DNA of 64,000 nucleotides. Origin: Glandiceps talaboti. Taxonomy: Eukaryota > Hemichordata > Enteropneusta > Spengelidae. A program made the position numbers and the translations under genes. The stretch is taken from NCBI RefSeq assembly GCF_964340395.1, contig NC_135568.1, positions 6,846,579 to 6,910,578 of the forward strand, read 5' to 3'. The notes under the pieces were generated by a model. The model was not told the origin of the DNA. It saw only the letters and a list, made by a program, of their open reading frames with translations, and searched no databases. Below, piece by piece: positions 37,300 to 49,923 of this stretch. Within the stretch, counting starts at the first letter, position 1, and each line of letters begins with the position of its first letter.

Positions 37300-37570
37300 T
37301 ACTCTGGTCGTTCTACATCACAACAACATGTGTCTCTGTCACGACAATGTGTATGAGTCAAAATTTTCAAAATGTCATTAGTTTCCCAGATTTTTCTTTG
37401 ATGATACTGGCGCTGGTATGATTATGTTATTCTCCAATATTTTTCTTCATTCTGCAGGAAAATACTCAAGACCTTGCGATCTTGTCTAACGATGCGCAGT
37501 GGCAAAGCCACTGCTCCCTATGTCACTTGTATTTTCCTTGGCTGAACTAAGAAAAATATTGGGAATATAA
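37300..37570. mobile_element. Interspersed repeat with palindromic end (copy also at 59580)
   Basis: CTACATCACAACAACATGTG and the palindromic part 37427-37570 are seen here. The palindrome has TTATTCTCCAATATTTTTCT at the left and AGAAAAATATTGGGAATATA at the right. Both blocks recur in the same order at 59590-59835. Confidence 0.75.
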
Positions 37571-38400
37571 GTAACAAACAACATGGTTTGATATATACAG
37601 GAACATACTCAGAGTATGACTGAACTAAAAGCTTGAAATATTATATTCCAGCAGAATGTAGCGTTTTTGAAAAATTTATTAGAAACAGCTTTTAATTATT
37701 ATGCTTGATCATATGTCTATTAAAATGTCATTAATGTCTGAGTGCAAACAGTATGAATAATTGATATTGACAATTTAATAATCATATGTGAACAAATTAT
37801 GAACTAAATATCAAATGCTGGTAGAGCTTGATCATGCAGTATATTATACATGCTTGAGTATGTATGAAAATATTAACTTGAAAATACATAGAACGAAAAT
37901 TATGAAAAAATGATGTGTTACATGGAAGTGTTTCTGCTAAGGTTTGGGAACCCTGTGAAAAGGGGGAAGGAATAAAAGTGACATACTTTCCCATACACTT
38001 AATTGACCATAACTCTCTTTTGGAAACCTGGTAAAATTACTGGGGAACCCCAGTAGATTTTAGCTTACCACCCTTAACCAAAAACATTGCCAAGGCTTCC
38101 ATCAATGTATGATGCCAATTAATTAAGTCTCTCAAATATAAAATGTGGACTTAAAATTTCAAAACATAGAAATAGATTATGGGATGCAAAATGGTTCATA
38201 TTATACTACCAGTATGTGTTGTTCCCTATTAATATATATATAATGTAGAGTAACACATAGACCTTGTATACTATAATACAATTATACATGTAGGTATCAT
38301 TGACCCTGGTGACAGCTTGTTGGCAAAACAAGAAGTTGAACCTTTTCTGTCATAAAATGTTTATCTGCAGGCAGTTACATTTGTTGTCAATGCTACATGT
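37571..38400. other. Non-coding, no feature seen
   Basis: AT-rich unique sequence. Confidence 0.55.
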
Positions 38401-39510
38401 ATAAACATGCACAGAGCTAGTATTATGATTTGTATTTGATGGTTAAGTTAGTGATGAGAAAAGTGTGTGCAGAGCTAGCATTATGATTTGTATTCAATGG
38501 TGACGTTAATGATGAGCAACATGTTTGCACAGAGCTAGCATTCTGTTTTGTATTCAGTGGTTAAGTTAGTGATAAATAATGTGTGCACAGGACTAGCATT
38601 GTGATTTGTATTCAGTGGTTAAGTTAGTGATGAGTAAATGTGTGTACAGAGCTAGTATTATGATCTATATTAGATAGTTAAAGCTACGGGTAGTGGTGAA
38701 TAACATGCTGATTTCCATATTAGATGGTTATTTAAAGTCAGTGGTGAATACAAAAGTGTACAGGGTGGGTGTTCCTATTCATATTAGATGGTTAAGTCAG
38801 TGATGAATACAAACCTGTACAGGGTGGGTGATATTATTCATATTAGATAGTTAAAGCTAGTGGTGAGTATTGTATAGGGCTGGTGTTGTTGTCTGTTTTA
38901 GATGGTTAAACTGACACAAACTGAGTGTATAAATTTTTACTCAAGATAAAATACTTTTTTTTTTTTAAATTGATTAAACTATTCTAGTATAATGTTAATG
39001 TCAATGCATACCTTCTATGACATTACAATTTGTGTTCAGGCATTGTTAGAACTGTTGATTGCATAGTAGGGAGTTCCTGTACATTTGTTGATAATGTATC
39101 TAATAGTAAATTACATCATTGGCTAATTGGAAGCTATATCCTAATACAAGGTTTGACTTCAGTTAATTTAAAGTGATGGCTATAAGTATACATCAGTAAG
39201 TTAAGTAGAATACTCTGAGTATATTTTGATATTCAGGAAAACTTACATCCTGAAAACATATAAAATCAGCTTGTGCTTCTGAGTCAGTGATGAATGCAAA
39301 CATGTACAAGGCTGGTGTTATTGTTGTTCATATTAGATGGTTTAGGTAGTGATGAGTAACATACAATGGCTAGCATTATGATGGATAAGTCAGTGATGAA
39401 CGTAAATGTGTACAAGGCTGGTGTTATTATTATTCATATTAGATGGTTGAGATGGTGATGAATAACATGTATGAGGGCTAGCATTATGATTGATAAGTCA
39501 GTGATGAATA
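38400..39510. repeat. Two blocks of a ~60-bp tandem repeat (38400-38910, 39285-39510)
   Basis: ACAGAGCTAGCATTATGATT then TGTATTCAGTGGTTAAGTTA then GTGATGAGTAA, with about eight copies in the first block. The second block is diverged (GGCTGGTGTTATT, TATTAGATGGTT). Unique sequence separates them. Confidence 0.85.
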
Positions 39511-39758
39511 CCAACTTGTAACCTCATTTGACAAGGGGTGTAGCTAAGACCCAATACATCATAATGTAGCTGGCATTAATCACCTCAATGCACTACATTT
39601 GTCAACAATGTACTGGCTACTATTAAAATTGAATTGAATATCTCCTTTGATACTTCTTTGGTAGGCAGACATAACACCATCTAAAAATAACACTTTAATT
39701 GAACTAACTTTGCAGATAATACCCACTGCTTTATTTTATTGGGCATATAGTGTATAAG

Positions 39759-40113
39759 GCCAGAAAATAAAAAAGAATTGTTTCTGGTCAGCGTGGTCAT
39801 GATGCTTAAATACTCCTGTGATGGTCTTTTTGTGTGTGTTTGTCCAGCCCATGCAGTCTGCAGATTCCTGGGGAAACACAAAAATCACCCTCCCTACTTC
39901 AGTGAAGACAACCGCAGAGCCAATCATGAACAAGCAAATGACAGCTGCCCCACATACACACTTGCTATAAAGTACTAAATAAAAAGAACAGTAACTGCCA
40001 TATATAGTAGATTGAGGGACAGGTTTGTTGAGAATTAAAAAAAAACGTCTTGTTGTAGCACCATTTTTAGACAAATTCTCCTGACCAGAAACAATTCTTT
40101 TTTATTTTTGGCT
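39759..40113. mobile_element. Foldback element with ~34-bp inverted ends
   Basis: CCAGAAAATAAAAAAGAATT then GTTTCTGGTCAG at the left is inverted at 40081-40113. The 290-bp interior is unique. Reading frames of 66 to 112 codons across it show no known domain. Confidence 0.7.
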
Positions 40114-41050
40114 GAACAAAAATTCGCTTTTGATACAGAATACAATAATAATATAGACAGACAGTGTTGATACAACTTATGAAAATTACCTCCATTTAAA
40201 ATATCAACAGTGTCAGCAGTTAATACATAAATACTTAACACAACCATATGTTTGAGATTCTGTGTGCGTCATCAATTGAGACCACTCAAATATTTTGTTA
40301 CCTTTATGCATTGAATACTGTATCATAGAAACACGCCATAATTGCTACATGTAAGAATTGCTAGTAGTACGTCATCACTAGGTCAACAAATGTATGAACA
40401 TTATTTTATCAGAGGCATAGGTAACTGATTGAATTAGGAATTGTGAATGAGTTTTTTTGTGGTTTGAGTTTTTTGTATGGATGAATGAAACTGCAAAGGA
40501 TCATTTTTCAGATGATTTCACAAACATAAAAATGAAATTGCAAAATATATCCACAGAATTTCTAGTCATTATTCTTGAGTTGCTTGTTCATCACAAATAC
40601 TATTTGCATTGCTCTCATACTTTTTTATGTAAATACATCATTTGTTAGGAATTTATTGTTGGTATTGCACTGTAGGGAGCAAATGTACAACATAATATTG
40701 CAACCAATTTTTTAGAAATGCATATTCAATTTGTATGCCAAATATATTGTACATTGGAGCCAGTGTCCTGCCCGCCTCAAGAGAAATGTGCTATTCAACG
40801 CCAACAGTCACACATTGTGGCCAAATGTGATGATGATGATGCTGCTATGTGTTCATACATAACTTTTCTATCCATGTTAGGTATCATATCATCTTTTGCC
40901 ATTAATTATTAAATTTAATAACTTGTCACACCAGGTGCACTCATAAATTAAGTGATACAATAATTTTATGAATAAATTGACAAGTATTGGAAATTTTTAT
41001 GGATGGAGGTGCTATTAATTATGTTAGTTAATATTTTACTTTTTTAGTTG
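40114..41050. other. Non-coding, no feature seen
   Basis: AT-rich unique sequence. Confidence 0.55.
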
Positions 41051-41054
41051 TGAA

Positions 41055-41326
41055 CAGGGATCAAAATTAATAGTAGTCCTACGTCCACAGACTAACAATT
41101 CTTGCCATGGGGCTACCATAATTTTGCAGTTTGTAGCCCACTCAGGCTACCACTGATTATGCAATGATGGAATATTTATGGATCCATATAAAAGTATTAC
41201 ATATTTACAATAGAGGAACTCTGTTTATAGGAATACAGGACTACTGGTTGCCATTCTTGGGTTACCAATTTCTGAAATTGGTAGCCCACTACCACTACCA
41301 AAGAAACATGTTAATTTCGAGCCCTG
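41055..41326. mobile_element. ~272-bp non-autonomous hAT-like element
   Basis: CAGGGATCAAAATTAATAG at the left and TTAATTTCGAGCCCTG at the right are inverted ends of the type seen at 49924-51226. The inside carries the same subterminal GTAGCCCACTCAGGCTACCA-like palindromes. Diverged, with no clear target duplication. Confidence 0.8.
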
Positions 41327-41365
41327 TACATGTTCTAAGGCATAAAAAGATTGTGTGGTTCTGAT

Positions 41366-41705
41366 TACATTCAATTTTAAAATAGGTGGGGTTGGTAAAT
41401 TTGTTATTTTATGTTATTATATTTTTTTTTCTGTGTGAGTGTCTAGTTCAGGTTTTCCATCATTTTCCAAATGGTATCTGTGTTGTTTATTTCTTCCTAT
41501 CAGATGTACAGCCATTACAGATTGGAAGAATAGTTTTATATTGTCTTTTTAAGTTGATACCAGTTTCTGCATCCATTGTTTCTTGCGAGACTTCATAGTT
41601 TTCATGATGATATTATTATTTTTCTCGAATATGTAAAAAAAAGTGTAGGGTCGGCGTGACAAACTAGATGGGGGTCGGGTAACCTAACCGGAACCAAGCA
41701 ACCGT
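41366..41705 (+). repeat. Interspersed repeat ending GGTCGGGTAACC, plus-strand copy
   Basis: Shared with 52435-52735 in reverse complement. Common blocks, in order, are TTTTAAAATAGGTGG, TTCTGTGTGAGTGTCTAGTT, CAGCCATTACAGATTGGAAG, TGTCTTTTTAAGTTGAT and GGGTCGGGTAACC. Family not recognised. A short shared peptide (PLQIGR, CLFKL) is just nucleotide similarity. Confidence 0.85.
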
Positions 41706-41739
41706 TTTTATTTGGCCTAAGTACTAATTCTAAGTACAG

Positions 41740-42150
41740 TTGTTGTGAGACAAGGAAATTGTTGTCCTATAATCTTGCTTTCCTAGTAGATTGTATTACA
41801 GTGAACCAGGAAATTGTGTTTATAGTTTTTTCACTTCCAAAGAGCTTGGTAAATTGTATAATTGTAAAGTACAAAATTGTCATTTCTAACTTCCACCTTT
41901 TTCTCTCGTAAAATGTATAGTCGTGAACCAGTCAATTGTTGGTAGATTCTAACTGCCACAAAAATTAACAAATTGGATTTTTATGAATATGAAAGGATTT
42001 TTCAGTTTCTAATTTCCATAAATTTGGTTGTACAGCCTCATACGAGGGATTGACATTTTGTAACTTCATAGAAATTGGCAAATTGTTTAACGGAATGAGG
42101 AAATTGCTGGCATTTTTTACAGAGTTTACCAAATTGTATACTGTGAACAT
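41740..42150. repeat. Degenerate repeats, unit about 75-85 bp
   Basis: GTGAACCAGGAAATTGT, CTAACTTCCA and GGTAAATTGTATA blocks recur about five times. Confidence 0.65.
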
Positions 42151-42875
42151 TGACAAACAAAACAAAACAAAACAAAAAACCACAACAAACAGACAAACAA
42201 ATAAACAGAAATTTACAAAAGTTCTTTAAAACCACTTAGTACATTTTAAGATAAAGTAGAATTCAGTAAAATTCATCAAAACAGACTGAATGGTGATTCA
42301 TCCAGCTTGATCCAGCTTGGGTGTTCCCTTTCTTTTTAAAATGAATTATTTATTTGAAATTGTTGATTCAGATAATGTCTATAAACTAATGTCAGGCTTC
42401 TACAATTTGAAACCAATAATTGGTAGCCAAGATAAAATGAAAGAAAATGAGAGACCACTGCATTGCCAAATTAACAATAAGAAGCTCAACAGCAGTCCAA
42501 CTAACAGCTATGCAAGGAAATTGTTTGGAAATGTCAGTGCCCCCAATTTGAGATAATTTAATGTAATTTGCACTTCTGAAAAGGAAGCGAAGGAACTCAT
42601 TCAGATATAATTATGTCAAACCTATGTCAACTGTATTGTGATTTTAAATTTGCATGGCAGTTGGCAAAAAACAGAATCAAATGAAAATGGCAAGGTGGCT
42701 TTAGTGAAGCAATTTAAGAGTGAAAATCTGGTAAAATTATGTGTACAAGAAAGGTAATTTAGTCGGAAAGAGATGTCTACTCAAAGTGAATGATTTGAAA
42801 GGTTACTTGTGCCATTGACATTCATTCAATGATTCATTTATATTCTGTTCAAGCAACTATGCATGTTATTACGTG
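42151..42875. other. Non-coding, no feature seen
   Basis: A 79-codon frame at 42317 has no recognisable family. No other feature. Confidence 0.5.
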
Positions 42876-42879
42876 TCTG

Positions 42880-43190
42880 TAATTCAGGCCAGTTTGTAAA
42901 CTGTACAGGCGCTGAAATCACTGTCTGCTATAGAATTCAGCTAATTATCTCAGCTAAGTTATTGTTGCAATTCAGGCCAACTTGCAAACTGTACAGGATC
43001 TGATATGACAGTCTGCAATAGAATTCAACTAGCTAGCTCAGCCTGCAATTCAGGCCTACTTATCAACTGTACAGGATCAGATATAACAGCCTGCAATAGA
43101 ATTCAGCTAACTAGCTCAACTACTTTGTAATTCTCAGCTTGTCAACTGTACAGGATCTGATATGACGTCTGTCTGCAATGGAATGAATGT
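42880..43190. repeat. Tandem repeat, unit about 85 bp, 4 copies
   Basis: AATTCAGGCCAACTTGCAAA then CTGTACAGGATCTGATATGA then CTGCAATAGAATTCAGCTA. Confidence 0.85.
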
Positions 43191-43880
43191 ACCCTTGTTC
43201 CTTCGTTTCTTGTTCTACAATAAATAAGATGAATACATAATTGTCATTCTCTCTGCAATGTACTGTTCTTTAGTTAATTAAATTTCAAAAAAAAAATATA
43301 AAAAAAATTTCAAAATCATAGAACCTCAGAGTTTTACTAAGAGCATGGTACTCAGTGGCTAAAGGTTCTGACAAAAACACAAAGCTAGTTAATAATCATA
43401 ACTAAGAAATATCAGACAAATGAAATTAACAATCTTATAGTGTAGTAAACAGAAAATATCCATAACAAAAAATAAAAAAATAAAGGCAAAATGAAATTAA
43501 CAATAGAGTGTAGTAATCAGCAAACATTCTTCACAAAGACAAGATAGCTCAAAAGAAATTTATGTGGTTTACTGAACTTTTAAAAACTAGAACTTTGTTT
43601 TGGCCTCAGCAGATTGATTGTGAGGAAGTCTTGAAAGTCTACATTTTATGACACGTAATTGAGCACTTGTTTGAAAGTTAATAGCATATAGATTTTGTGA
43701 CGAGACAGACAGCTATCAAAATGAAGTCTGGCTTGTGAATTACATACCAGCTATTTGATTGGTTGTCACTGTCATGCCTATCAATCACTATTGACCCTGA
43801 CATTGACCTCATGTTGTGTGTCATCACAGGTCACTATTCCAATTAATGAACCAATCAGCTATAAGCCAGCTGATCAGCTG
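43191..43880. other. Non-coding; short duplication at 43400-43530
   Basis: AAATGAAATTAACAAT then AGTGTAGTAA occurs twice. No gene supported. Confidence 0.55.
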
Positions 43881-43884
43881 GACA

Positions 43885-44375
<491 letters not shown>

Positions 44376-44923
44376 TCAGTCACATCATTTATCAAGCATA
44401 CAACAGATCTCAATGTGATGTAAAATCATGGAAATAAGGCAAACATACACTGCAATGTAAGATGTGATATAATACAGAGTTGAACTTTCTAGTGTATATA
44501 TAGCCTGGTATGTGTTAAATCATACAATGTCATTTGAAATTGTATTAGGTTTATCTATGTAGCTATAGATAGGAATCTTACTTCTAGTATAACATACCAT
44601 ATGTAAGTAGAGTAATAATATATGGACAGTAAAATATAGTTACTTCGGAACATTGGTATTAAAGTTAGAAGTAAACATGACAATTAAATTTGTCCATTAC
44701 GGTCCTTAGAAGATTGATCAAAAAGCCATATTTATTTCTAACTTACCATTTCAAAGTAAATATTGTTACTGTCCTATTGATTCATAAAACCATGAACAAT
44801 ATATTCTACATAGATTAATATCTGTTCAAAATACAGTGTGTTTGCCTTGGCCTGTCATAACAACCATAAACTGTTATCAACAATCTGTTGTGTGGTATTG
44901 TATTATCTATGCATGTTTAAGTA

Positions 44924-45358
44924 GTGACAAGTTATGTGAATCCAGTATTTAATGATTTCCATATTGTGTTTAGCCATTACCATCTGAAGAACACTGTTGT
45001 CATCTTCATAGCAGTAGCAGATTGTCATTGTCAGAGCATTATTGCAAGTCAGAATATGATTTTTGGGCTTTGGCTAAAAAAATCTCCTGCCGGCATATTT
45101 TGTACCATAGCTACAAAGAGGATGTGGTTTTACAATGATGCAGTAATACAGCATATATGTATTATACAGCCTTTCAGAAACTTTGTATTATCAACCTGGT
45201 CCTGTATTCTAACATTGGTTGGTTTAACACCCAATACTGTAATACCAACCTGGGCCTTTATTCATATCATAGAACATCCTGTATTGTATTTGACTATGTT
45301 AGCAAATGGGATAGAGTGTATGATATGTATATTCTGTATAGGTACATGGTATACATAG
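44924..45358 (+). other. 144-codon open frame, unknown, doubtful
   Basis: Longest non-repetitive frame outside the kinase. It is hydrophobic and Cys/Ile/Thr-rich, with no signal, domain or motif that I recognise. The composition mirrors AT-rich background. No promoter, splice or polyadenylation context. Most likely a chance frame; a remnant of a retroposed gene is possible. Confidence 0.15.
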
Positions 45359-45518
45359 TTGTGTTGTAGTTTGTACTACCCAGTGCTCATCATTCATGAC
45401 AGATTGATATGTACATGTATATACAATATGTTTCATGTTACCTTTCACTGGTTCTATTTGATACAACCCATTTCAAATTACCGTCCATCAGCTCTGTATG
45501 ATACAACCATATAGAAAT

Positions 45519-45755
45519 CAATAAGAAACTGCATACTACACTAAGATAACAAGATTACAATTTCTTGCTACATTTTGTCTGAATGCAATAAACCATTTAA
45601 TATACATGTACTGCAACTAGACACAGATTTGCAGGCACCAATGTTTTGGATGTCTGCACGGTGACACTTTATCATTCATTTAGACAAGATGTTGCAAGAA
45701 ACTGTATTCATTAAATCTTGCTATCTTAAAGTGTAGCATTTGCAGTTTCTTATTG
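45519..45755. mobile_element. 237-bp foldback element, ~75-85-bp arms
   Basis: CAATAAGAAACTGCATACTA, AGATAACAAGATT, TTTCTTGCTACATTTTGTCT at the left. The right arm (45672-45755) repeats the same blocks inverted, about 80% similar with one short insertion. Confidence 0.85.
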
Positions 45756-46285
45756 GTTCTGCAAGGCTGTACTGAAACAGAGCCAGTGGATAGTAACAGA
45801 AGTCTGTAGATTTATGTGTAAGCACATGTTTTAAAAAACAAACACCTAAAAAAGTATTACAATTATTCATGTATGAGATGTAGAAATCATCAACGACTAT
45901 TTTGAAATTCTCTGACGATAGTATCTCGTGGTCAATTGTAGGATTTTCTAAAATTCACTGAACTTTCCTCATTTTAAAAGTATCATTAGTGAAAATGGTC
46001 GACTTGTAAAATTTGACAAATTGGCCAAGTTGACTCAAAGCACCTATTTACTCTGAAAGTTGTGGAAAGGATCAAGGAGACAGGTTTTATAGAAATCCCA
46101 TCGGAATACTAAGTTATAAAGTAACCTGTGGCACTCACGGGTGTCGACATCTATTAATAAACATCAACATGGGTAAGAATTATAGAACAGACTCACATCC
46201 TATGTGTGATTAAAGGTAATGAGGTGAACAGGTAGTAAATGAGATCGCATCTCAGTTGTATTGATTTACATAAAAGGTCATAGGT
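45756..46285. other. Non-coding, no feature seen
   Basis: AT-rich unique sequence. Confidence 0.55.
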
Positions 46286-46289
46286 CAAA

Positions 46290-46925
46290 TACTGCAATCA
46301 TTCAGTATACATGTGCATCGTAGAAAATTAGTAATCTCATTGGCTATCACTGCAAATGAATATTGAATACGAAAACTTCGTACCCTGGAACCTGTAGGCG
46401 TTCTAAATGATTTAATGTCCCTGCGTGTACATACATATATACTGTAGAATTAACAGAATTGTTTTCGTTTTTGAGTTACTTTTTGAATATTAAACTTAGG
46501 TGTAAAGTAACTGCTGCAAACATACGTGTACATCACAGAAAAATTCGCAAAGTTTCATTGGCTGTAACTACATATGAATATTGAACACTACTCTGGAAGA
46601 TATACAAATTCTAAAACATTTCAGTTCTCTCGGGTGCTCCCCTCGGTATGCATGTACCTTACCTGCTGTTTCAGAATTATTCTTTTGAATGTTATATGCT
46701 TAAATGACAACTGTTACAATCAATCAACATGTGTGTATATCAGTGAATCACAGAAAAATTAGCTATATGTTTCGTTGGCTGTCCCTGCCAATGGATATTT
46801 CATATGAAAACTTAATGCTCTGGAAACTGTAGGCACGCTAAAAGATTGAATGTTCCTTTGTGTATGTGTATTGTAGAACAAAATTGAATTGCTGTTGTCT
46901 TGGAGTTACTTTTTGAATCTTGGGT
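46290..46925. repeat. Three copies of a ~220-bp unit
   Basis: CATTGGCTATCACTGCAAAT, GAATATTGAATACGAAAACTT, TGGAACCTGTAGGC, TTTTGAGTTACTTTTTGAAT at about 46338, 46557 and 46772. Confidence 0.85.
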
Positions 46926-46984
46926 TTACATTCCACATATATTACACTAAGAATGTAATTTGACAGAACATCATATAAAAATTT

Positions 46985-47290
46985 GATGCATATTTCATAT
47001 TCAGTGAAATAAACAATGTATTGCTTTGAAAATTGTATATTTCATAGTCTGTGAAATAAAGTGTTTGAAAATGGTACATATAAACATTATTTTGAAAATT
47101 GTACATGTCATATTTGGTGAAATAAACATTACATTGAAAATTGTATATTTCAAAGTCTGAAATAAACATTGAAAATTGTATATTTCAAAGTCTGAAATAA
47201 ACATTGAAAATTGTATATTTCAAAGTCTGAAATAAACATTGAAAATTGTGTATTTCATATTCTGTGAAATAAACATTGTTGGTAAATTTC
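46985..47290. repeat. Minisatellite, 35-bp core unit
   Basis: AATAAACATTGAAAATTGTA then TATTTCAAAGTCTGA, homogeneous at 47155-47260 and diverged on both sides. Confidence 0.9.
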
Positions 47291-48219
47291 TTGTATACAT
47301 TTCATATCTATTGAAATTGAGTTTTTATTTTTGAATCTATCAAAAGATGAAATATTTATTTCCTTCGTTGATTTCAAAAATTGTGAATCTCTGTCTTCAT
47401 TTGATATAGTTTGTGTACCATCGTAACAGCTGCTTCTTTGTTATTTTGTGTGATGGACAACTTTATCCTCTTAAAGACGGTGAAAGTGTGTGATGGTGAA
47501 ATGTCAGTATTGAAATCTAAGCTCTGTGCTTCTGAAAATAGCATAATTTAATTTTTCCCTTCATGAAATTTAAACTGAGAAGTCATTGTTATATACCAGG
47601 GTCACTTGAATTAATGAACTATACAGCACAAACATGTATATTTTCAACAATTTAAACCTTCACCAGCCAGGAATCCCTGCAAATGGAGTTTTTTAATTCG
47701 TTTATCCCCGTTTCCATGGGAAACAATATAAAATCCCAATTCTAGGCTAAACCTACACTAACTGTAACTGGAGTGTTATTTTTTTCAATCAGACAACCAA
47801 CAATATAGTCACTGAAAATACCAGTAGTTAGACATTACACATGTTAGTTAGAGGTTAATTCTTTTCTCCAGTTAGTGACAGTAACAGGTTGACATTATGA
47901 ACTGATTTGGGGGCATCGATTTTAAGGTTTGGACTCAAAGATCAGTTTGACTAGATTTATTAGTACCATATTATGTATACTGCTACACAAATATATTTAC
48001 ACTCACGGATGATTCAAAATTGTTCAGGGTGTACAATATTAACAGTTGTAATTCCTTACAGCCAACAAAATTGTTTGAAAAAAAAGTTACAGTTACAGCT
48101 AGTGCAGCTTTAAATTGTCTTTCACTTGATTACAGGAGAAATGAAGTTGCCTTTGTTTTTTCACTCAAATGGGACATGATGTTTTTTACACAAAGATAGA
48201 CATAAGTCAAATTAAGACT
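47291..48219. other. Non-coding, no feature seen
   Basis: AT-rich unique sequence. Confidence 0.55.
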
Positions 48220-48545
48220 GGCAGTAGCAGAAACACAACACACACTGTAGGATCCTGTACCCAATTACATTGAAAAGTGAAAAGCACTGTCAATTCAAGT
48301 CTAGACTAACAATAACAGAACACAACACACACTGTAGGATCCTTTACCCAATCACATTGAAAAGTGATAAAGCATTGCTATTCTTAAAAATGCAGTAGAA
48401 ACGGGCTTCTGCTGAAACGGTTACACATAGACTAGCTGATTTCAATAGCTTTGATTGTTTACTTTCTAACTGATATTAACATTACACATTAACTTGATGA
48501 TTTGAATGACTTCCATTGTGTAGTTTCCAACTGATAATCAACATT
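48220..48545. repeat. Two adjacent local duplications
   Basis: ACACAACACACACTGTAGGA then TCCTGTACCCAATTACATTG is duplicated (48232, 48320). Separately, GATTTCAATAGCTTTGATTG and GATTTGAATGACTTCCATTG mark a second pair (48438, 48498). Confidence 0.8.
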
Positions 48546-48556
48546 ATAACTTGTTA

Positions 48557-48591
48557 ACTGTGTATGTGTGTGCGCGCACGTGCATGTGTGT

Positions 48592-48680
<89 letters not shown>
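48557..48680. repeat. (TG)n microsatellite
   Basis: About 80 bp of pure TG, preceded by TGCGCGCACGTGCATG. Confidence 0.98.
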
Positions 48681-48688
<8 letters not shown>

Positions 48689-49112
48689 ATTGTATCTCAT
48701 GAGTGAAACACCAGGAAGGCATTTCTCTTGTAAATACCATGCTCAAAAGCCAAAACAATAATCATGTGGTGATGTGTGTTACACAAATACTGCAGAGCCC
48801 TATGGTTTTACAAAGATGATGTCCAAAAAATGACAGGTGTGATGGACTTTTTAATACTACACTTTTGCCAATATTCTTTGTGTGTGTCTTCATGTACACA
48901 TACATAGATTTGCAATTACATGTACGTGGGTGTTAGTACAATCAATGTTATTGGATTATTATTGAATAGTGTAATATGATAAAAAAAAAGATTTCTCCGG
49001 TAGAAAATATAATGTCATACTGTCATATCGTGATTTTATAATACACCCACTCCTTGAAATATGATTTTAATAACGTCAGTAAAATCACTTATTTCAAAGG
49101 GAGAAAATGTTG

Positions 49113-49200
49113 ATAGAGGGCGCTGTTTGCAAGTAAGTTGGAACATGTTAATAGAGGGCGCTCTTTGCACAAAAGGTGGATGGGTGCTAGAGGGCGCTAT
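49113..49200 (+). promoter_or_regulatory. Three tandem TAGAGGGCGCT motifs
   Basis: AGAGGGCGCT at 49115, 49153 and 49189. Each matches the AGRKGGCRSY part of the CTCF consensus, but the upstream CCASY half is poorly matched. They lie in a degenerate 37-bp repeat. Related motifs are at 57544 and 57874. Confidence 0.35.
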
Positions 49201-49794
49201 TTCAAAGAAGGGTTGGTTATGCTTGTGTTTGTTTATTCATGTCACATCAAGCAGAGTGTGTTACATGTATGTATAGTTTTATTAACATTGTGTATTTAAA
49301 TCCCCAGCGTGATGTGATCACATTCACAAAGGTATTAAAAATAGCGATACTGTGTATTGCTGAATTTCTGTCCGCTACTTCAGCTTTCTATTCTTCTCTG
49401 TTGATTCAATGTGTGGAACTTCCCCAGGGAGTCCTAAGCGTTTGATGGATCAGGTGCCACAGGAAATCTAACTGCAATCTAGCTTTACCAAGACTTATCC
49501 CTGTCTCAGTCTGTTTATTTGACGTAAGTTTAGATACATGATTTGGAAAACAATCACTGATGCTAAAGAATATAATATACAATGCACATGGTATATACAG
49601 GCACACATATATGAGTCAAACACTCACACAGAAAGACACATACAATGTACTGCAATACAGACAGACAAACAGACAAAGTGAACAAAACTTGAAATTGAAT
49701 TTCCTCATAACAGGAGATATACATTATGGCTGTAGCTTATTTCAAAAGTTTATAAGTGGTAGCTATGAATGCAGCAAGTAAAATTGGAATGTAG
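49201..49794. other. Non-coding, no feature seen
   Basis: Unique sequence with only short chance frames. Confidence 0.5.
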
Positions 49795-49923
49795 ATGTAC
49801 ATACATACAGACAGACAGATACAGACAGACAGACAGACAGACACAGATAGATACAGAGACATACATACACATACATACATACATACATACATACATACAT
49901 ACATACATACATACATACACATG

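Noticed and set aside
39736-40074. 112-codon hydrophobic frame on the minus strand
   Set aside because: Lies inside a foldback element and has no recognisable domain.
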